A stretch of DNA of 64,000 nucleotides from Panagrolaimus kolymaensis (GCA_028622995.1 JAJQJQ010000009.1:6324001-6388000); one strand, 5' to 3'. Shown: positions 22,268 to 36,060, numbered from the stretch's first letter. The notes: generated by a model not told the origin, from the sequence alone. Numbers and translations: made by a program.

Positions 22268-25200
22268 TTTTTAAGTGATTTAATAAAAAACAAATGGCAC
22301 AACAACAACGAAAAAGTAAAAGTTGTAAAAAAAGGAGGAAAAATAAATGAAAGCGACACCAATGACGACGGGTGTCGATGGAACAACAAAACTTTTTAAG
22401 GCTAAAAATTACTATTAGTCATATGCATATTGCTTTCAAAACATTTTTTAAAACCCGAATAGAATATACGAATTCTATTATTACGTATAATATAAAAATC
22501 AATTTCGAAAATAAAAAAAATAACGCAGAAAGGAGAGGAAACTTTGAAGCTCCATGCTTACGCTAAAGGAAGTAAACGCTTTAAAAAAAAAAACAAGTAA
22601 AGTAGCGATCGCATGAAAAAAATAAACTTGAGTAAAAACAGACATAATATTATGGAGTTTGAAAGAAAAAAATATGAAGAAAAAAATGAAGGATCGACTG
22701 GCTGCCGATGGCTGTCAGAAGGAGAAAGGAAGGAACGTCCAAAATAAATGAGTGACCTTTAAGAAACAACAACATGCGCACACGCAACTAACTCATTGGG
22801 CACTCAATAACTACTACCTAAAATAATTCTTCAAAAAAAATGTTTGTCAAAAAAAACAACAGAATTAACCGACCCTTAAGTTTCATGGAAAGTTTTTTTA
22901 AAGTAAGAAATAGATACATAAAAGGGTTTCAATGTTACAAGATGTTTTAAGTGGATGAAACAAGACAACAAGCGTTTTTCGATTCTTTTTTTAGTAGGCG
23001 GAAATTTTTATTTTTAAACTATCAAGGTTTTTCTATTTTATAAGGACACCCAGCTGCGTTGTGTAAGAAGGGTTTAAGGAATTTGGCTGTTGCTGCTACA
23101 GCCCACGTACAAATATAACATACAATCACCGTTTGAGAGTCCGATAGAAAAAAAAATGCGATCACATTTGAACTAATTGCCTCAAAAATGGAAAGAAATG
23201 AAAAGAGAGGAAGCAGAAGAATGCGAATGAGAAGGGTTTTTTGTTATACTTTTAAAAAATTAAAAAATGAAAAAGCAAACCGTAAAACACGTAGATTGCG
23301 GTTTGATGCGAAGAAATAAAATTGTAGGAAATACTTTTTTCTATACCAATTAAAAGAAATGATAAAGTTCCCTAAAACTATGATGGTAGCGATTAGATAG
23401 TCACATAGGTGAAAAAAAGATGTTCCCTTGCAGCTCGATTTTGCAAAGCCATGCATCATACAAAGTAGCAACAGCAGCCTTAAAAGTTTTTTCTTTCTTT
23501 TTCTTGCAAAAAAAGGAAATCGCAATCGTGGCATTGGACCGACAAAAAATTGTGCATTATTCGTATGTTTTAGATAAAACCGGTTTTTAAAAAAGCACAA
23601 AAAAATTAAACCATGATTTTGGCCGCAATCGCCTCAAGGCGTAATAGTTAGGTTAAAAAGAAAATAATGGAAAGAAAGGCACAAACACAAATTATTTTTC
23701 TCTTCACCTTTTTTTAAAGCAAATATAAATAAACTGTCAAGAAAGAATAAAAGAATGATCAAGAAGAAAAAAAAAATACAATCCTTTGTTGACCTTAAAA
23801 AAGAGATACTAAAATATATAAAAAAAATAAAGCAAAAATACAAATAATGCTTGATAAAAAAATTTTGAATTTGGAAAAAAACAGCGAAACAACGGAAAAA
23901 AACATTGAACAAAAAAGGAAAGTAAAATTAAATTTTAAAATAAGAAATAAATAAATAAATCAGTAATGTGGCCTCGGGGCAAAAAACAATAACATCAATA
24001 AAGTAACCTTCTTTGTTGAATTCAAAAAAATCCTTGTTAATACCTTTCCGAAGAAAAAAAATGTCAAACAATATCATTTAACCAATTTTACTTTGCGGCA
24101 GGAGACGACGTCGACAACGATAACGTGCAACATCAGCAACGACCTAAGTAAAAAAAAAGTAAGCAAAGGAAGGCAATAATAGGAGCCAAATCAAAATTAA
24201 AAATTATCAAAACCGGTTACCTCTATCTCGAACCCATCATCATTACGCCAACCAAACAAAATTTTTGATGATGGCCTTGTTAAATATAAAAAAAAATGAA
24301 AACCGCTAGTTAGATAGATGATTGCGTTGAGAGAGGTGAAAAAATAAGTAAACCATCAAGTTTAGAAGAAAAAAACGTAAAATAACAAAAATAACAAGAA
24401 AACATACATACAAACTTTTTTTTGTTTTTAGAGGTAGTTTAAGTTTACACGGAAAAAATTATTTTGTGTACATTAAAGAAAAAAAACCGCAAAGTATACT
24501 TGAGGAATATTTTTTTTTCTCGTTTGGTTTAAAATAGAAACTCATAATATTCGAGAAAAAGAGCAACAAAAAAATATGAGAGTTATTAAAATAGACTCTC
24601 AAAGAAAAATATGTATGCAAACTCAATGGTCAAAGCAAGCTAATAATATCTTCTCCTCTCTCCTCTCGCTTCTCTGGAATTCAACCATATTTGTCCGCTA
24701 TTTTTTTTTTTTTGCATTTTTCAAAAGCGATTGAACAAATATTGAAATTAAAAATCATTCATCGCCGCTTAAAGCGTTTTTCAATCAATTCAATAATTCA
24801 ATTCATGCTTCAATTACGTCGTCGTGGTCGTCGTCGTGTTCAAGCATGGTCAAAAAAAGAAAAGCAAGTTTTTGATTAATTTTTTTATTCGAAGAATGGA
24901 AAAAGGTTTAATTATAGATATCAGCTTGCAAATGAGGAGAGAAATGGAACAAAGAATCCCTTCTTTTTACTAATAAATTAAAACTTCAAAAATCGTGTTT
25001 TATGTTTCAAAAAATAAATAAATGAAAAGATAGATTTTGATTGCGCCTTTCTTTTTTTTAAACATCCATCTTGAAAACAAGAAAAGGGAAACAATTAAAA
25101 AGTTTGATGAAAAATGATCGAGATTTCCGCCCTAAGAAAGTCTTTATTTATTATTTTCTTTCTTTGATTTTGTTGATAGAAAAAAATTTAAAACAATAAA

Positions 25201-28200
25201 AATTCTGCTGACTGCGCGATTTATTCATTCATTTTTCAAACTTGATTGCAAAAAAATAATTTTCTTCCTAGATAAAAAAGGGCGTCAACGCCTAAAGTTG
25301 TGAGTCGTCTGATCAAGAAAAAAAATGAGAGAGGTGTCATTCATTTTTCAAGAATGTTTATTTGCCTAGAAGAATTTGAAATTTATCATCTCTTATTTGC
25401 CTATAACCAAAATTCAAAAATGCCTAAAAAAATGGCCCCGCCTTAAAATGACTTTTTTCTCGAACTTTTTTGTTGTTCCTTGAAGTTCTTGAAGAGGCCA
25501 ATAATATTAGTAATAAAATAACTGATGTCAAAAAACGAAAGAAAACAAAACAATTTCACCTTTTCCACTAAAATAATAACGGTTACACCCTTGAAGTATG
25601 AATGTTGTAACATTTTTTTAGTGTTGTGCTGCGACGCTTCAAGGCGTCGATTATATAAAAAAAAAGAAAATGGATTCAAAAATAATTGGAATGATCATCG
25701 TTACTAAAAAAAACAGGCTCCTTTTTTAATTCTAAAGCAGCGGCAGTGCAGTAGCAACTTCTTGTCTTGTTGCACATCAGGAGGGCGCGGCTCATTTCGA
25801 TTTATTTATTTTTATTTTATCAGTATCATAGAAGTACAATTAAGGAAATTGTTGATACTTTGATAAATAACAAATATTTTTTCTTATGGAATCAAATAAG
25901 CGTCAAAATTAACCAAAAGAAAAAAATTAATATTGATCATAAACAAAACAAAAAAATAAAGCTAAGAAAGTAAAAAAGCGATAAACAAAAAAAAATTTAG
26001 TTAATGAGAGAAAGGAGAAAAGAAAATAACTTGAGCAAGGACGACGACGACAACGAAAACAACAAACTTGAGTCGATCGCGCATGCATTCATTCACTAAT
26101 AACGACAGTCGGTTGGCACAAGTAAAGAAAAAGAAAATAAAAAAGTAAAAAAAGGATAAAACAAAAAATGGATGAATTCGCGTTGCTCGTTGACCGCAAG
26201 AAAATGAAAAGAAAGTCAAAAACAAAACAAAAAAGTTTCTTCAATCATTTTATAAGAAAAAGTACGTTGTTATATTAAAGGTAATCATCATTTTTCTAAA
26301 CAAAAAAATTAAATGGAAGAAAAATGGCGGATAATAAAAGCATTTTTAGAAGTTTTTTTTCCTTTTTCTCTTTTTTCTTTGATTTTGCGCAGAACCCAAA
26401 AAACGTCTTTAAAATTCCTTCCAACTGCAGCGATCTATTTTTTCTTAGTTTTTTTACAGCCTTGATGGACGGACGTCTGAAGACAACTTTTTTTTCTCCT
26501 TCTTTTTCTAATCGCTTCCTTTTTCGTAAAAAAACTATAAAGGAAGAAAAAAAAGTAAAAAAAAGATTTTTAGTTGGAATTTAAAAAAATATAAATTTTT
26601 TAAAACAAAATACATACGTAAGAACAACAAAAATATGCCGAAGAAAAACGCAATCAAGATTTATTCAATGAAAACGCAAGAAATAAAAAAATTGTCACAA
26701 GGACATCTCTTCTTTTTGTCGTCGTCAGATCATCCGAAAGTGACTTTCATTTTTATTAAAAACACTACTATATTTTGTCTCTACAAGTTTTACCAGGAAA
26801 ACAACAAAAAGAAAGGTACAGGATAGGGATGAATGGTTATGGCCGGTGGAAAGAAATTTATTTTTCTTAATAACTACTTTAGGAGAGCATCAAAAATAAA
26901 ATTATATACGGGAGTTCATGATCGTGTAAAAAAAATATATTTTTTAGATGTCAACGATCAGTTTTCAAAAATGGATTAAAAGAAAGGATTTTTTAATTCT
27001 AAAACAAAAAAGTGAAATTAAAAGTAATAAAATTTAATTTTTATTTTAGAAATAAAAGTAAGAAGCGAAGAATAAATAAATTTGTTGAAAAAAAAATCAT
27101 AAAAGAAGGTAGTTAAATGTTTGAAAAGGAACAAATAAAAATGCGACAGATTAGTTTTTAAGATCATGCAAAAAATACTTCTTTCTTTATTACAGCTGGC
27201 TGCTTAACTTCAGCCGGTTACTTTAAGGAATTCCGCTTTCAGTCGTCATCTTTTTTTACTCAAGATTTTTTCGGTTGGTTCTTTTTTTGTGAAATAAGTA
27301 AGTGATTTGGGGAACGCAAAAAAAAATGGTTCGACTGACCAAAGGGAACAAAAAAATAAAACTAGAAATTACATGGATGAAATGAAAAAAGCAGCGTCCT
27401 CAACAGGTTCGTTTTTTTATTTATTTGTCAACACATTGTCATACATTCACAATCGAATCGTCGTCGCCGGAAATGGATGAATGACAAAAAAAGAAAGAAA
27501 AAAAGAATGAAAGTCAAAAAGGCGGATGAATACCATTTATCTATCTATTTTCTTGTAAACTGTCGTCATGATCATCATCATCATCGAGTATTTACAATGA
27601 AGATTGAACTAAAGTAACAAAAAAAAGAAGGAAGGGGATTGAATCATTCATTGTCATATTTGACAACTTTTTTTGATGTAAACTTGTTCTAAAACAACCA
27701 CCTTCTTCTCCCACTTTTTTTTATTCTTGTGATACTTTTCTTTCTTTTTTCTCCCAAAAACTTTTTTCTTTTTCATTCAGAAGGTGGCGAGCAAAACCAA
27801 GCTTGAAGACGACGAAGATGAAGAAAATAAAAATGCAAAAAGTTTTTGAAGAGCAGAAGCCCATAATCCGTAATTTAAACAGTTGGATTATTTATTTTTT
27901 TATTTTGCGTTGGCTCACAAAAGATTCAACTGCTTTTTTTCCCGAGATTATATTTTAGTAGTGAAAGAGTAATTTATGTGAGAGATGAGGGAGCGAAGTT
28001 GCGCAAGTTTGTGTCATAAAAAAAATCACATTTTTTTAAATAAAAAATGTTTACCAACAAAATTTTTTTGTGTAGTTTGTAAACTAGCTTTTTCCCAACC
28101 ATTGAATCTGAATTTATTGAGTATGAATTTATTTTATATATATAATAAAGCAATGGGTATATAATATATTAAATATGTGGGACAAAAAAACAAAAGAAGG

Positions 28201-28262
28201 AATTAAAGAAAGTATCAGATCCTGAAAGTATATTGCAAATATTAAAGTATAGTAATTTACTT
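22268..28262. other. Six-kilobase gene-free region
   Basis: No coding exon, RNA gene or clear mobile element found on either strand. The sequence is a patchwork of A-rich and T-rich runs, with occasional GA-rich stretches and a short GTCGTC run near 24815-24835. It lies upstream of the large gene (start 22267) and downstream of the mucin-like gene (stop 28263), so it may hold the large gene's regulatory region. Short open frames here have no splice logic. Confidence 0.6.
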
Positions 28263-30301
28263 TTAAACATTTCTTTTTGGATATCTTTGATACGCAGGAC
28301 GTTCATAAAATCCAATTTTTGCATTTTGTAATGCTTTAATAAAATCATTAATGCCATTAGTTCCACTTAAACGATATTGATAATCTTTTGCAAGTCTTTC
28401 AAACTGGGTTTGATGAGTTGAAACTCGGGGAATTGGCTGAAACAAATTAATTATTTGAAACTTTTGGAAATGAATATTAATCTTACTCTTGGAACATAAT
28501 TTGATTCTGCAATTACTTCTCGTCTTGGAGTTCTCGTAGTTGGAGCCAAAGTGGTTGGTAAATTATCAAATCCACTAAGTTGATAGCCTTTAATAATTTG
28601 ATCAAATTCTGCTTGTTCTCTCACACGATAATCATCGGTTATTTGTGCACTTTTCTTTAATCCCGATGCAATTCTTGCTTGCTCCAAATTCAAACTTGTC
28701 GTGGAATGAATTCGTCTTGGAAGTTTTATCATATCACCGGTTCTGATGCTTAAGGCAGGTGTCATCATTCTGGTAAAATATGGTTTATAGGTGGCTGTCG
28801 TTGTGGGTGCTATAGTTGTAGATTCGTCGTCATAATCAATTGCTTTTGCTTGATATACCAATCGGGTGTCAACGGTTTTTAATTCATGTCGATCAGAAGA
28901 TGACTCAGGAGGGGCTTCAATATACTCTTCATTTAAATACTTTATATCATCAGGCGTATCTATTGATGTCTAAAAAAAGTAAGAAAAAAAAGTAGTTTAA
29001 TTAATTGCGAACATTAAATGGACGAGAAGAAGAAGGAAAAAATTTACTTGTACATCAGTGGATTGCAATTTAATTCCAGCTAGTTTTGGTGCTGACGCAT
29101 CCTCAATTGACGACGAAAATGATGATGACTCTTGCGATGGATGTTTACGAACCTTTTCTTCATGTTTTTCAAGCCGTTTGGCTACTTCTTCTTCTAATAC
29201 CTAAAATAAGAAAAAAGAATAAATTTTAATCATTAAAAGATTTAAAATAAACCTTTTCAACAAGTTTAATAAAAACATTAGCTTCATTTGCAGAAATATT
29301 AGCAGTGCTAAGGAATGATTCTAAATTTGTGGTATTCAAATGATGAGTGAGATTTAAGGGATGCTGAAATAAAAAAGTAATGAGTAAGCTATTTGTTAAA
29401 AAATTAACAAACTTTTTCACTTATTTTTGTGGATGTCGTAGTTTTAATTGTTGTTGGTGGTTTAGTGACGATAGTGGTTGCAGCTTTAGTAGTCTTAATT
29501 ATTGTGGTTGTGGTCGTCGTTGTTGGGGCAGTGGTAGTAGTTGATGGCAAAGTACTGCTAACAAAAACTTCACTTTTCTCTTCTGAACTTATTTCAGGTT
29601 TTATTGCAGCTTTTGGTGGCTCAACATTATCTTCAAGTTTGGTAATACTTAAATGATTATTTCCCCCATCTTCTGGCACTTCCAATGATGATGAATCGTC
29701 AGTGGTTCCAAACCCTCCTTTATTTGGAATTTCAACTGCGTGGGGTTTGCTTTCAGATGAATTTAAAAGTGCAGTTGATATTGCTCGAGGCAACGACTAT
29801 AAAAACATGGATCGACTTTTTTGAGAATGTTAAAATTTGCATACCTTTACAATATCGGCTGCTGTTTTTCTATTTGCTTCTGGTATATAACTGGAAGGCA
29901 ATGGTTGTGATAATAAATTAGGATTATAAAGAGGATTTGGGACTGTTACAGTAAGAAATCTTTGATTGGAATTAAAAACATATGGGGCTTGAGTTGGCAA
30001 ACCCAAAATATCAAGCCTATTAGCGGAATGATTTTCCGGAAGAGGTGTAACTGCAACAGCTTGATGAAGAACATGAAGTCCATCTAAAGGTGAAATGCGC
30101 TCAAATAAAGGTCGATATGGAGCACCTTGTAAGAGAAGGTTATGCAAGTCGGTTAAAGTTTGTTGAGGCTATAAATCATTCTTTTTTTATTTTTCACTGA
30201 TAAAAGAAAAAACAGAAAGGAAGCAGGTATACCTGTTGTGCAAATACAAGGGATGTTCCGGATAATAAAGTAAAAATCCATGGAATTAAAAAATGTCGCA
30301 T
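28263..30301 (-). CDS. Secreted mucin-like protein with Thr-rich region
   Basis: Seven exons, 30233-30301, 29845-30168, 29413-29796, 29253-29363, 29048-29200, 28487-28969 and 28263-28436, give 565 residues. The start MRHFLIPWIFTLLSGTSLVF is a signal peptide; an upstream in-frame Met at 30322 is possible but makes a poorer one. Exon 3 encodes a Thr-rich stretch with Thr runs broken by Ala, Pro and Lys, typical of O-glycosylated mucin domains. Later exons have PTTLAPTTRTPRR and, near the C-terminus, TNGINDFIKALQNAKIGFYE, which looks folded and conserved. No known domain recognised. No transmembrane segment or GPI tail is visible, so it is probably secreted. Exact role unknown. Confidence 0.75.
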
Positions 30302-31799
30302 CCTTTCACCAATGAAAGACATGCCAATAAAAAAATAAGTTTCAAAAAAATGGTGGTTAAAGAAAAAAGAGTTTCTGCAAATAAGGCAGTCAGTCAAAAA
30401 AAAAAAGAAGAGGAAATTGGTTGTGGTCGTCGTTTGGAGCCGCTTTCTCTATCCTATATCTTTCTTCTTCTTTTTTTTCTTGGATTTCGCTTTTCAAAAA
30501 CGTTAAACAAATGACCAGCAATTTGCGCACGCCAGAAGAGCCTGCCTTTTTGCTTTTTTTGTTGGTTGTTGATTTGAAGAAGTTAGTCCGTGACGAAGTA
30601 GAGGAAGAAGATATTGCCTGCCTTTCATCCATAAATTCATCTTTGTTCTGACCACCACCGCCATCCATAAACGTGTACATGATGAACTTCTTCTTTGATG
30701 CTGCTGCTGTGTTCGAAACAAATAAAAACCACTCTCGGCAGAAGCAATTTGGATGCTTTTTTTTAAAAAAAAGTGATGCGCTTTGGATAACATTTTTAAA
30801 TCTGGTTTATTAAACATAAATTTCAAAATTTGATCCAATGTTTATGAAATTTTTCTCGCATCACTTTTTTATTTTTCTAAACAACTTTGTCCTATTTTTT
30901 TGGGTGTTGTCAAAATAACAAATATTGATTCACTGATCATGAATGACGCTGGGACAAATTATGTGAAAAATTTTGGTTTCAATCATTTTTGTTTTTTTTG
31001 TTTATTTATTTGGTTTGAAAGTAAAAAAATCAAGTTTGATTAGGGATTAGACAAACTGTCGCCATTATCGGAGAAAAAGAAAAAAGATATTTTATGAGCT
31101 AATTTGCGTAATCAAAAAAAAGTTTTTGATTTTTAATAGCAAATTATTTTTAATCGAGAAAAAAAGTAAGAAAGAAAAACGAGTTCCAAAAAAGTTATTC
31201 TTTGAGCTAAATGTTTTTTCCCCTATTTATTTTTTCTTCCTCATACATTTTGCTATATTCATTGTTTTGTTTTTTTTATCGATAAAAGCCAGCCAATTCC
31301 TGGTTTTTTCCCTTTTTTTTCTTTGAGACATATTTAAAAGTGAAAAGTGATGATTTTCTTATAAATCTTTTTTTAACTAGCTATCTTTCTTTCTGTAAGG
31401 AAAAAAATAATCACCTTCCTTCGCCTTGTAATAATCCATCCAGCTTCTTCTCGCTGATTGTCGTCAAATAAGCAGCCGATAGATAGATGGCGGTTGTTCG
31501 TTTCCTCCTCCACGTCGTTTTGTGTCTTTTTTGACGTTGATGATTAAAATGCATACAAGTAAAGATAAAATAAAAAGCGCAGCAGCAAACAAAACAAAAA
31601 ATGGTTCGCTCTTTTGTTCAAAGTCTCCAACCAAAAACACGAGGAGGAGAAAAATTTGATTTTTTCAAAGACAAAACTTTCTTTTTTTGGAACAATTATT
31701 GGCGGCAGTGATTTGATTTGTAGCTGCTTTATCGTCCTATAAAAAAGGAAGAAAAAAATAGAGTAGCTTTAAAAAGTTAAAAAGTGAAAGAAATAAATT
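30302..31799. other. Divergent intergenic region
   Basis: About 1.5 kb between the starts of the mucin-like gene (minus) and the SLC28 gene (plus). Overlapping frames at 30390-30840 on both strands are low complexity and lack splice sites that would join them to either gene. Likely holds both promoters. Confidence 0.55.
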
Positions 31800-34119
31800 A
31801 TGTCAGAAGATGGCGAATCCGATTTTGAAGATCTTTATGATACCACAAATCTCGATGAAAATGCAATTCACAACAAAGCTGCTTCATTTATTTCAGAGAA
31901 ATGGGATCAGATAAAAAGGTAAAACTTTTTCGCAATCTTTTAGCTTTTAAAAACCCAAGTTTTAGGCCGGTATATATTACACTAATAGTTGCCATTATAA
32001 TTGGTATTCATGTATTTATTGGTTTTGCAATTGCAAATAATTTTCATAAAGCTGTAGCTCCTATTGTATTATTGGGTTTAGTATATTTTTACTTTTTTTG
32101 TTCATATGTTCTTGTATGGGGTTATGAACGATTTCCAAAACCCATAAATGAAACAGGTGAAAAAGTTGGAGCTATTTGGCAAACATCATACAAAGGTTTT
32201 CCTGTTCTACAATTGTAAGATTAGCATTTTTTGTCTGAGATTAATTTAAAGAAAAATATTTTTTAGTGTATTTTTTGGTGCCATTATTGCTGGCTTTTTA
32301 GCTTGGCTTGTGGCTGATGCTCACAGTAGTCTCATTCGATTTCGATCTCTTCTTGCAATATTTTGCTTTATTTTTATTGGATTTTTAATTTCTGCTAATC
32401 CAGCTAGAGTAACTAACTTTTTTTAAATAGACTTTTAATTAGAATAAAAATTTTTTAGGTTAAGTGGCGTCCTGTTTTTGGTGGATTCTTCCTCCAATTT
32501 TGTGTTGGTTTTCTTGTTCTTCGATGGGATTCAGGAAACTCTGCTTTTCGATGGACTGCGGATCAAGTACTTTTTTTTAAATTAATTTTCTTATTTTTTT
32601 TAATGGTATTATTTTAAGGTTGTAAGATTTCTCGAATATGCTTCCAATGGTACTACATTCACATATGGATTTATTGCAGCTCCACCACCAATTTGCGAAT
32701 TTCAAACTGCTAGCGTTTTTCTTTACACTAGTTTACAAATTATCATTTATTTTGGTGCCATTGTTTCAGTTTTATATTATCTTGGGGCTATCCAATTTAT
32801 TCTTTCTAAAGTCGCATGGTTAATGCAAAGAACAGTTGGAACCACAGCCGCTGAAAGTTTGAATGCGGCTGCTTGCATTTTTCTTGGACAGGTTTTTAAC
32901 TATTATAATTTTTTTTGATTACTGTAATTTTTTGATTTTTAGACTGAAGCAGCAATTTTAATTGAACCTGCTTTGATTTCTATGACGGAAAGTGAAATCC
33001 ATGCAGTTATGACTGCTGGATTTGCATGTATTGCTGGTTCACTTTTCTCAGCTTATATTTCATTTGGGGTTAGTGAGAATTTATCAATTTTTTTATTATC
33101 AAGAACAAAAAAACCTTATGCTTTATTTCAGGCATGCCCAACCTATTTGTTATCAGCAACGGTGATGTCAGCAGCAGTATCACTTGCAGTCTCAAAATTA
33201 ATCTATCCTGAAATTCAAGATTCTAAACAAAAAAAATCAGAGGATTTTAAATTTGCAACCAAGTAAAAAAAAATTATGCAAAAAATTCCAGAAAAAATTA
33301 AGTCTTTTATTTTTAAGGGAAACAAATAACATTCTTGAATGCATCAGTAATGGCGCCGTACATGCCTCACAATTTGTTTGGGCTATTGGTGCCAATCTCA
33401 TCGTGTACACTGCCCTGCTCGCTATGTTAAATACATGGGCATGGTTTATTGGTTCTCGATTAGGCTATGATGATTGGAGCTTTAACGTAAGAGAAAGTTA
33501 TTGTAAATCATAAACAAAGACTTTTTCCAGAAACTTATGGGTTATGTTTTCTTTCCATTAGCCTATCTTATGGGAGCTTCAGATGCTTCCGACCGTCATG
33601 TAAGTTTTTAAATTTGTGAAATGAGATGGAAAAATCGGTGAGTTTTCAGACTGAAATCCAAGAAACTTTACGAGTTGCAGAATTAATGGGAATGAAAACT
33701 ATTTTAAATGAATTTATTGCTTATAAAGAACTCATGGCTATGCAACATGATGGTCGTCTACAAGGAGTTAGTTAATATTTAACAAAAATTCTAATAAAAT
33801 TTGATAAACTTTTTTTTAGCCAAGAGCAATTATGATTGCCACATATGCATTGTGTGGTTTCTCTAATATCGCCATGATTGGATCCCAATTGGGAATCTTG
33901 GGTGCTATGTGTCCCCAAAGAAAAGCAATTTTTGCTAAAGTAGCTATTCGAGCTTTAATTGCTGGTTGCATGTCTTGCTTCCTCACAGCTTGTGTAGCTG
34001 GAGTCTTAGTGAGCAATCCAGAAGCATGCTCTTCTTCAGCATCAAGTAATTGTATATCTTTGGCTAATATAACTGAAGTTCTTTCGCCTTATTTACCTAT
34101 ATCTACAGACAAATGGTGA
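31800..34119 (+). CDS. Concentrative nucleoside transporter (SLC28/CNT)
   Basis: Eleven exons, 31800-31918, 31966-32214, 32267-32408, 32459-32566, 32619-32891, 32943-33068, 33132-33262, 33318-33486, 33531-33599, 33650-33766 and 33820-34119, give 600 residues, the normal CNT size. CNT proteins import nucleosides with sodium (or protons) across the plasma membrane. Diagnostic sequence includes GTTAAESLNAAACIFLGQTE, EPALISMTESEIHAVMTAGF, and the CNT signature MGMKTILNEFIAY near residue 485. An acidic cytosolic N-terminus precedes about a dozen hydrophobic segments. The C-terminal exon has GFSNIAMIGSQLGILGAMCP. All exon phases close. Start is the first ATG of a Ser/Asp/Glu-rich N-terminus. Confidence 0.93.
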
Positions 34120-34164
34120 TAGAATTCTTTACACATTTAATAAATTAATTGTATTTAAAAAAAT

Positions 34165-34170
34165 AATAAA
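34165..34170 (+). promoter_or_regulatory. Poly(A) signal for the SLC28 gene
   Basis: AATAAA 46 bases after the SLC28 stop. The COMMD stop codon on the other strand ends at 34197, so the two 3' UTRs must overlap or be extremely short. Confidence 0.55.
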
Positions 34171-34196
34171 TAGAAAACAATATAGAAATTTTGTTA

Positions 34197-34877
34197 TTAT
34201 TTTTGTACAAGTTTGGCAAGCATATTCTCAGCTTCACGAACGACATTTTGAAGCTCCTAAAAACTCTTTATTTAAATCTCAAAAATGAAATTAAGCAAGA
34301 TTACTAATAATTCATCTTTGGTACAAACAAAATTAAATTCATCTGATTTATCTGCCCCAGTTGGAAGGGATTTAAGTGTCATTTCAACTAATGGGGCTTT
34401 AATTCGCTTTTCCTCATTGGATTCCATTAATCCTGAAACTTTCCATTGGGTTTCAATAAGTGATGGATATCGATATCCAATTCGTTCTAAAGCTTTATTC
34501 ATATCTTCGCCATATTTCTAAAAAATATATATGGGAAAGAAAGACAGAAACATGATTAATGATAGTTACCTCAAATGCTTCTGCAAGCTTTTCACTAAAA
34601 GGAGCATTAGCTGCATTTAATTGAGATTTTAATTGTTCTCTTGACCATTTAGCTCTTGCAGCTTCAACAATAATTTTTCTTATCATTCCATGCCAAATAG
34701 GACCTCGGGCAAGAGCTTGAAATTAGAGATTTATAAAATTAAAAAACTAAAAATAGTTTACAAACCCTGAGCTGAAAGCATCCCTGAACAAATTTCATCA
34801 ATCTCGCTAAAGCCTGAATTTCCAACTTCGCGAACACAATCTTCAATTAATTTTTTAATAGATAAAGCAGATGCCAT
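34197..34877 (-). CDS. COMM-domain (COMMD family) protein
   Basis: Four exons, 34766-34877, 34570-34715, 34305-34517 and 34197-34256, give 176 residues. The N-terminal half is helical (SIKKLIEDCVREVGNSGF, IRKIIVEAARAKWSREQL), like the HN domain of COMMDs. The C-terminal ~75 residues have the COMM pattern: a Trp at the first strand (IETQWKVSGLMES), a middle strand (APLVEMTLKSL) and a final amphipathic helix (ELQNVVREAENMLAKLVQK). COMMD proteins assemble as a hetero-decamer in the Commander complex, which recycles membrane proteins from endosomes. Which of the ten paralogues it is cannot be decided by eye. It is convergent with the SLC28 gene, with only 77 bases between stop codons. Confidence 0.8.
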
Positions 34878-35282
34878 AATTATGTATATTATAATCAATG
34901 AAAATTTTGCTTTTCAAAAATAACTAAGGAGATAAATTTTTTTGCGGGCAAAATGCGATGTTTTTCCTATTTGCCATCGACTTTCTTTGAAATGTATTAA
35001 TCACATTTTTTTAATTTAAAAAAGGGCGCTATATTACATGCAAATTTAATATTTTAAAAAAATCAACAAGAAGAACTAGCTAATAAAAATAAGATTAAAA
35101 TTTAACACATGTATAATACAAACTTTCATTTGTGAGTAATATGATAGTAAACGATGTTTGTGGTATTGCCTTTTTAAAATTTTTTCATTTCGTTGTGCCA
35201 AATTTAAACGATGTTTTTGTACTTTTCCATAAAAATAAAGGGCCATACTTGGTTTTATTTGGGTTATTTTGTGCATTAAAAA
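34878..35282. other. Intergenic, no gene seen
   Basis: Short frames at 35132-35341 (plus) and 35076-35309 (minus) overlap each other and have neither splice support nor family resemblance. Promoter region of the COMMD gene and of the following unknown gene. Confidence 0.45.
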
Positions 35283-36060
35283 ATGCACAAACTTTGTCAT
35301 TGCAATCATGGAAGTATAAAAAAAGTGATAAATATATTTAAATTTTGTTTATTACTTTTTCTATCTTTGATTGCTTTCCCAGAATTTGTAGAAATTCTCG
35401 GATTAGAGGCTAATCACAAAGTTTATTTAAAAGAAACGCTGAAAATAAAATGTAATGGCACAAACGCTTTTCAAAGCTATGCCCAATTGTTACAAAATCG
35501 TCGAGAAGCATATGAAGTAAGTTCTGAAAATTTTTGGTTTAATAAATCTTTTTTTTTATGTAACGCAATTTCATTAGGCTTGCCATTTTAACACTACACT
35601 TTGTTTTTAGGAACTGTGTAAATTATATAATAATATTCATTTGACCCGTCAAATTTTTCTTGAAACCTGCGATAATAGAATTGATGAATTTTTGCTAGCT
35701 GAGAAAATTATTAGATTAAAAAATGTAATAATAAAAATGATTGATGGCGATTCATCCAAAAATAAGAATATCATAAAACAGTGTTTGATCAAACATTTAA
35801 ACATAAAAGCTGATGAATATGAAGCTCGTTGGTATAATTTTGCTTACTTTGTGTTTTTTACCAGTTCTTTAATAATTTTAACATCTTTAACATTGATAAA
35901 TCATTATGGTTTCGAAAACTCTATGTTGTGGATGATTATGTTTTTAATGGTTCCGGGATTAATGTGTAGCATGTCAACAATTCTTTTAACCTTGGCTTCT
36001 TCATCTCGAAATCCCAAAGAATGGGAAATGAATTTATTACTTTTGCATTTTTTTAAATGA
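35283..36060 (+). CDS. Unknown membrane protein
   Basis: Exons 35283-35516 and 35611-36060 join in phase 0 at a GTAAGT donor to give 227 residues. It starts MHKLCHCNHGSIKKV, followed by a hydrophobic segment at about 15-36 that could be a signal anchor. A lumenal-type region with CNGT (possible N-glycosylation) and a Lys/Asp/Glu-rich helical middle follow. Two hydrophobic segments near residues 153-172 and 180-203 lie close to the C-terminus. No family recognised. Size, single intron position and KLCxCN start recall the unknown gene at 3049, but the rest does not align convincingly by eye. Very AT-rich codons. Confidence 0.5.

Noticed and set aside
29429..29656. Val-rich plus-strand frame (hydrophobic, 75 codons)
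   Set aside because: Antisense of the Thr-rich mucin exon; ACC/ACA Thr codons read backwards give Val and Gly.
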